Position numbers and translations under genes: made by a program. 64,000 nucleotides of DNA, from contig NZ_JALPKO010000007.1 in NCBI RefSeq assembly GCF_023195885.1, positions 1 through 64,000 of the forward strand, written 5' to 3'. Of this stretch, positions 60,951 through 64,000 are shown piece after piece. Source of the stretch: Methylonatrum kenyense. GTDB lineage: Bacteria > Pseudomonadota > Gammaproteobacteria > Nitrococcales > Aquisalimonadaceae. The notes beneath the pieces are model-generated. The model was not told the origin of the DNA. It did not search any database and worked only from the letters and a program-made list of their open reading frames with translations. Within the stretch, counting starts at the first letter, position 1. Each line of letters opens with the position of its first letter.

Positions 60951-62663
60951 TCAGGCCCCGCCAAGCCGCAGATCACGGCCGGCGGTCGCTTGCACGGTGC
61001 CCCGGGACGAGCGGCGTGGCTGCTGGGCGGATCGACGGACCAGGAAGATCACCGGCAACAGGCCGACAAGCACCAGGGTGACGGCCGGCAGGGCGGCCCG
61101 TTCCCATTCGCCCTCGCTGGTGAGTTCAAAGATGCGAACGGCCAGTGTGTCCCAGCCGAACGGGCGCATCAGCAGCGTCGCCGGCATTTCCTTCATCACG
61201 TCGACGCAGACCAGCAGTGCACCGGCAAACAGGCCCGGCCGCAGCATCGGCAGGTAGACCTCACGCAGCAAGCGACCCTGGCCAGCCCCGAGGCAGCGCG
61301 CGGCTTCGGGGATACTTGGCCGGATCTGCTCCACCGCGGCATCCACCGAACTGAAGGCAACCGCCATGAACCGGATACTGTAGGCCAGCAGCAGGGCAAC
61401 CAGGCTGCCGGCCAGCCAGCCGCCACCACCGAGACCGAACAAGGAGACCATCGCATTATCCAGCCAGGTAAAGACCAGCATGACCGCCACCGCCAGCACC
61501 GAACCGGGCAGGGCGTAGCCAAGCGTGCTCGCCGCTACCGCCCGTCGCGTCAGCCAGTCCGGCTGGATGCGCTTGGCGTAGGCCAGTACCAGGGCGACGC
61601 TGACGGTGATGAAGGCGGCCATCAGGCCCAGCCCAACCGTTCGCAGCAACAGGTTCAGGTAGCGCGCATCCAGATCGCCGATGGAATGCCAGATCACCCA
61701 CCAGACCAGCTGGAACAGCGGAATCAGGAAAGCGACGGCGAGCACGCCGCCGGCGAAACCGGTGGCCAGCCAGGCTCGCGTGCCCCGCAGCACGATCCGG
61801 TGGCCGCTGCCTGCGACCTGGAAAAAGCGTGCCCTGCCACGGGTGTAGCGTTCGGTAAACAATGCCACCGCCACGAACAGCAGCAGCAACGAGGCGAGTT
61901 GCGCCGCCACCTCGATGCTGAAGAAACCGTACCAGGCCTTGTAGATGGCAGTGGTGAACGTGTCATAGTTGAATACCGCGACGGCCCCGAAATCGGCGAG
62001 CGCCTCCATCAGCGCCAGCGCCGTGCCGGCGGCGATGGCCGGCCGGGCCATCGGCAGGGCGACGCGGAAGAACGCGCGCCAGGGTCCCATGCCGGCAATC
62101 CGCGCAGCTTCCATCAGGGTCGGCCCCTGTGCCATGAAGGCGGTGCGGGCCAGCATGTAGACATAGGGGTAGAGCACCAGGCCCATGACCAGGACCACGC
62201 CGCCGGGGGAACGGATCGGCGGGAACCAATCACTGCTGCCGAACCAGTCGCGCAGACTGCCCTGCACCGGCCCGGAGTAGTCGAGAATGCCGATGAAGGT
62301 GAAGGCGAGCACGTAGGCGGGCACGGCCAGCGGCAGCATCAGCGCCCAATCGAAAACCCGCCGACCCGGGAATTCGCAGACCGCCGTCAACCAGGCCAGC
62401 GACACCCCCAGCAGCAGCACCAGCGCAGCGACGCCGACGATCAGGAACACCGTGTTGCCGATCAACCGGGTCAGCACCGTCTGTGACAGGTGCTCCCAGA
62501 TGGCCTGATCGGGCTGCAGCCAGGACAGCAGGGTAATCAGGATCGGCGCCAGGATGATCGCCGCGATCGCTACCGCCAGCCAGCGCCAGCCACCGGTGCC
62601 GCCACCCCGGGTGGAACCCGCAGTCGGGCTCATCCAGCGGATATCGGCCTCCGGCGTTGCCAT
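60951..62663 (-). CDS. fbpB: Ferric-iron ABC transporter permease
   Basis: A 570-residue fused permease with two binding-protein-dependent transport domains, about twelve helices, EAA loops near EAARIAGMGPWRAF and EAARCLGAGQGRL. Pairs with the binding protein just upstream (6-nt gap). The ATPase FbpC is not in the window. Confidence 0.93.
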   Translation of the reverse strand: MATPEADIRWMSPTAGSTRGGGTGGWRWLAVAIAAIILAPILITLLSWLQPDQAIWEHLSQTVLTRLIGNTVFLIVGVAALVLLLGVSLAWLTAVCEFPGRRVFDWALMLPLAVPAYVLAFTFIGILDYSGPVQGSLRDWFGSSDWFPPIRSPGGVVLVMGLVLYPYVYMLARTAFMAQGPTLMEAARIAGMGPWRAFFRVALPMARPAIAAGTALALMEALADFGAVAVFNYDTFTTAIYKAWYGFFSIEVAAQLASLLLLFVAVALFTERYTRGRARFFQVAGSGHRIVLRGTRAWLATGFAGGVLAVAFLIPLFQLVWWVIWHSIGDLDARYLNLLLRTVGLGLMAAFITVSVALVLAYAKRIQPDWLTRRAVAASTLGYALPGSVLAVAVMLVFTWLDNAMVSLFGLGGGGWLAGSLVALLLAYSIRFMAVAFSSVDAAVEQIRPSIPEAARCLGAGQGRLLREVYLPMLRPGLFAGALLVCVDVMKEMPATLLMRPFGWDTLAVRIFELTSEGEWERAALPAVTLVLVGLLPVIFLVRRSAQQPRRSSRGTVQATAGRDLRLGGA

Positions 62664-62669
62664 GAACCG

Positions 62670-63692
62670 TTACCGGTAACCGACCCGATCCATCAGCATG
62701 ACGGCATCCACCTGGCGACGACCGGCCTCGGACACGTCGATGTCATCGCCCTGGAATTCGCCCCAGCCACGCACGCGCTCGGTCCACTCGGTTTCCGGGC
62801 GTACCGGATATTCCATGTTCAGCGCGCCGAACATCTCCTGCGCCTCCTGTTCCGACAGCCACTCCAGCAATTGCAGGGCTGCCTCGGGATTCGAGGCGTG
62901 GCGGGTGATTCCGGCGCCGGAGACGTTGACGTGTACGCCCTCGGCGTCCTGATTGGGCCAGAACAGGGCCAGCGGCGTCTCGTCCCCATCGCGTTCCTGG
63001 AGACGGCCGAAATAATAGGTATTGACGATGCCGACGTCGCACTGGCCGGCAACGATGGCCTCCATCACCGCGGTGTCATTGGAGAACGGCTGGGTGGCCA
63101 GGTTATCGACCCAGCCGGAAACGATCTCCTCGGTAAGCTCCTCGCCGTGGCGGGCGATCATGGTCGCGACCAGGGACTGGTTGTAGACCTTCTTCGAGGT
63201 GCGCAGGCAGAGCCGGCCGTCCCACTGATCATCGGCCAGCGCCTCGTAGGTGGACAGGTCCTCCGGATCCACCCGCTCGGTGCTGTAGACAATGGTGCGG
63301 GCACGGACCGAGAGACCGAACCAGCGACCATCCGGATCACGCAGGTTGGCCGGCACGTTGCGCTCCAGCGTGTCCGACTCGATTGAAGCCAGCACATCCT
63401 GCTCCGCCGCCTGCCAGAGGTTGCCGGCATCGACTGTCATCAGCATGTCGGCGCGGGTGTTTGCCCCCTCGGCCCGAAGCCTTTGCAGCAACGGCCCGGC
63501 ATCGTCGGTGACGTAACGAACACGCATGCCGGTTTCCTCGGTGAAGCGGTCGAACAGCGGCTTGATCAGATGCTCCTGGCGCGCCGAGTAGACGATGATC
63601 TCGTCACCCTGCCCACCCGACTGCTGGCTGGCCCAGAACGAGACACCAAGTACGGCCGCGGCGACGAGACCCACAATCAACAATACGCGCAT
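62670..63692 (-). CDS. fbpA: Ferric-iron ABC transporter substrate-binding protein
   Basis: A 340-residue periplasmic protein: signal/anchor MRVLLIVGLVAAAVLGVSFWA, IIVYSARQEHLIKPLFDRF, and the C-terminal lobe with VGIVNTYYFGR, whose Tyr pair is typical of iron-binding ligands. A Fur box lies 36 nt upstream. Confidence 0.95.
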   Translation of the reverse strand: MRVLLIVGLVAAAVLGVSFWASQQSGGQGDEIIVYSARQEHLIKPLFDRFTEETGMRVRYVTDDAGPLLQRLRAEGANTRADMLMTVDAGNLWQAAEQDVLASIESDTLERNVPANLRDPDGRWFGLSVRARTIVYSTERVDPEDLSTYEALADDQWDGRLCLRTSKKVYNQSLVATMIARHGEELTEEIVSGWVDNLATQPFSNDTAVMEAIVAGQCDVGIVNTYYFGRLQERDGDETPLALFWPNQDAEGVHVNVSGAGITRHASNPEAALQLLEWLSEQEAQEMFGALNMEYPVRPETEWTERVRGWGEFQGDDIDVSEAGRRQVDAVMLMDRVGYR

Positions 63693-63727
63693 GAGACCGG
63701 CTTCCTGACGGTGAACGGGACAATGTC

Positions 63728-63746
63728 AGCAATGATAATCATTCTT
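63728..63746. promoter_or_regulatory. Fur box upstream of fbpA
   Basis: Contains AATGATAATCATT, 13 bases identical to the core of the classical 19-bp Fur consensus. It lies 36 nt upstream of fbpA, fitting iron-dependent repression. Confidence 0.88.
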
Positions 63747-63832
63747 ATTACGGCCTGCAAAAAGACTTGCGCATGACCTGAAGAAACCGTGCAGAAATCG
63801 GCCGCGACGCGACCCGGGGAGCGATTCGCTGA

Positions 63833-63849
63833 CTAGGGAAACACTGATT
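63833..63849 (-). repeat. 17-nt motif, copy 2
   Basis: Reverse complement is AATCAGTGTTTCCCTAG, identical to 23173-23189. On the minus strand it follows directly on the stop codon of the edge gene, and GGGAA/TTCCC ends can pair. Confidence 0.6.
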
Positions 63850-64000
63850 TATTCCCGCGCCTGCGTTGGAGTCCGTATTTTTTCCGAGGCCAGCCGCGGC
63901 AGGTGGGCGCCCGAATGCAGGGCAAGAGCGGTGAACAGACGCTTCGCCGGGGGCAGGCGTTCGGTGGCCAGGAAACCGAGGTTGCGGGCCAGTTGCCGCA
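63849..64000 (-). CDS. Unidentified protein, C-terminal end only
   Basis: The last 50 codons of a gene entering from the right edge: ARNLGFLATERLPPAKRL then FTALALHSGAHLPRLAS, ending in TAA at 63849-63851. The pattern recalls the C-terminal helix of FAD-dependent monooxygenases, but this is weak. Cut by the window. Confidence 0.5.
   Translation of the reverse strand, partial: RQLARNLGFLATERLPPAKRLFTALALHSGAHLPRLASEKIRTPTQARE

Overview
The window looks like ordinary chromosome from a GC-rich gammaproteobacterium. It carries the lolB-ispE-prs-rplY-pth cluster divergent from hemA-prfA, the elongasome cluster mreBCD-mrdA-rodA-mltB-rlpA-dacA-ybeD-lipB, amgK-murU divergent from lptD-surA-pdxA, DksA, and the two-subunit glycine decarboxylase (gcvPA/gcvPB). 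Gene order resembles Pseudomonas and Chromatiales-like lineages. Two phasin-like genes suggest a polyhydroxyalkanoate maker. The exact genus cannot be read from the sequence.

Layout. 0-9 kb: pth, rplY, prs, tRNA-Gln, ispE, lolB and a TPR lipoprotein on the minus strand, divergent from hemA and prfA. 9-13 kb: the zinc importer znuABC with a Zur-like operator, dksA and a DAHP synthase. 13-20 kb: a Trm112-like gene next to prmC, a MoeB/ThiF enzyme, hslO and gatCAB. 20-30.6 kb: the rod-shape and peptidoglycan cluster plus lipoate transfer. 30.6-39.6 kb: a tightly overlapping operon amgK-murU-GCS2 ligase-M14 hydrolase, divergent from lptD-surA-pdxA. 39.9-47.6 kb: an AlaA-type aminotransferase, an ECF sigma/anti-sigma pair, slt, a DUF1289 gene with a cobalamin adenosyltransferase, and two phasins flanking purU. 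47.6-55.5 kb: a decayed region, then ampD-ampE, a ROK kinase and ksgA-apaG-apaH. 55.5-64 kb: adenosine kinase, the glycine cleavage operon and a Fur-boxed ferric-iron importer fbpAB; a further gene is cut by the right edge.

Main discoveries. (1) All four parts of the Lhr-Core/MPE/Exo/Lig (ligase-associated) DNA repair module seem to be present, each as a deletion remnant. An exonuclease N-terminus runs into a ligase C-terminus, a helicase has lost its core and carries an altered Walker A, and a metallophosphoesterase lacks its central metal site. (2) Four intergenic palindromic elements share a structured core. It has two small hairpins whose stems co-vary, inside 19-28 bp outer arms that are different in each copy but self-complementary. 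(3) mreC has no ATG, GTG or TTG that would keep its membrane anchor; the only fitting start is AUC. (4) A Trm112-like gene sits just before prmC, mirroring the eukaryotic Trm112-Mtq2 partnership. (5) Several smaller intergenic repeat families recur, mostly at gene ends.

Most of the rest is housekeeping and strongly recognisable. Start codons were chosen from family length, Shine-Dalgarno sequences and overlap with upstream genes.
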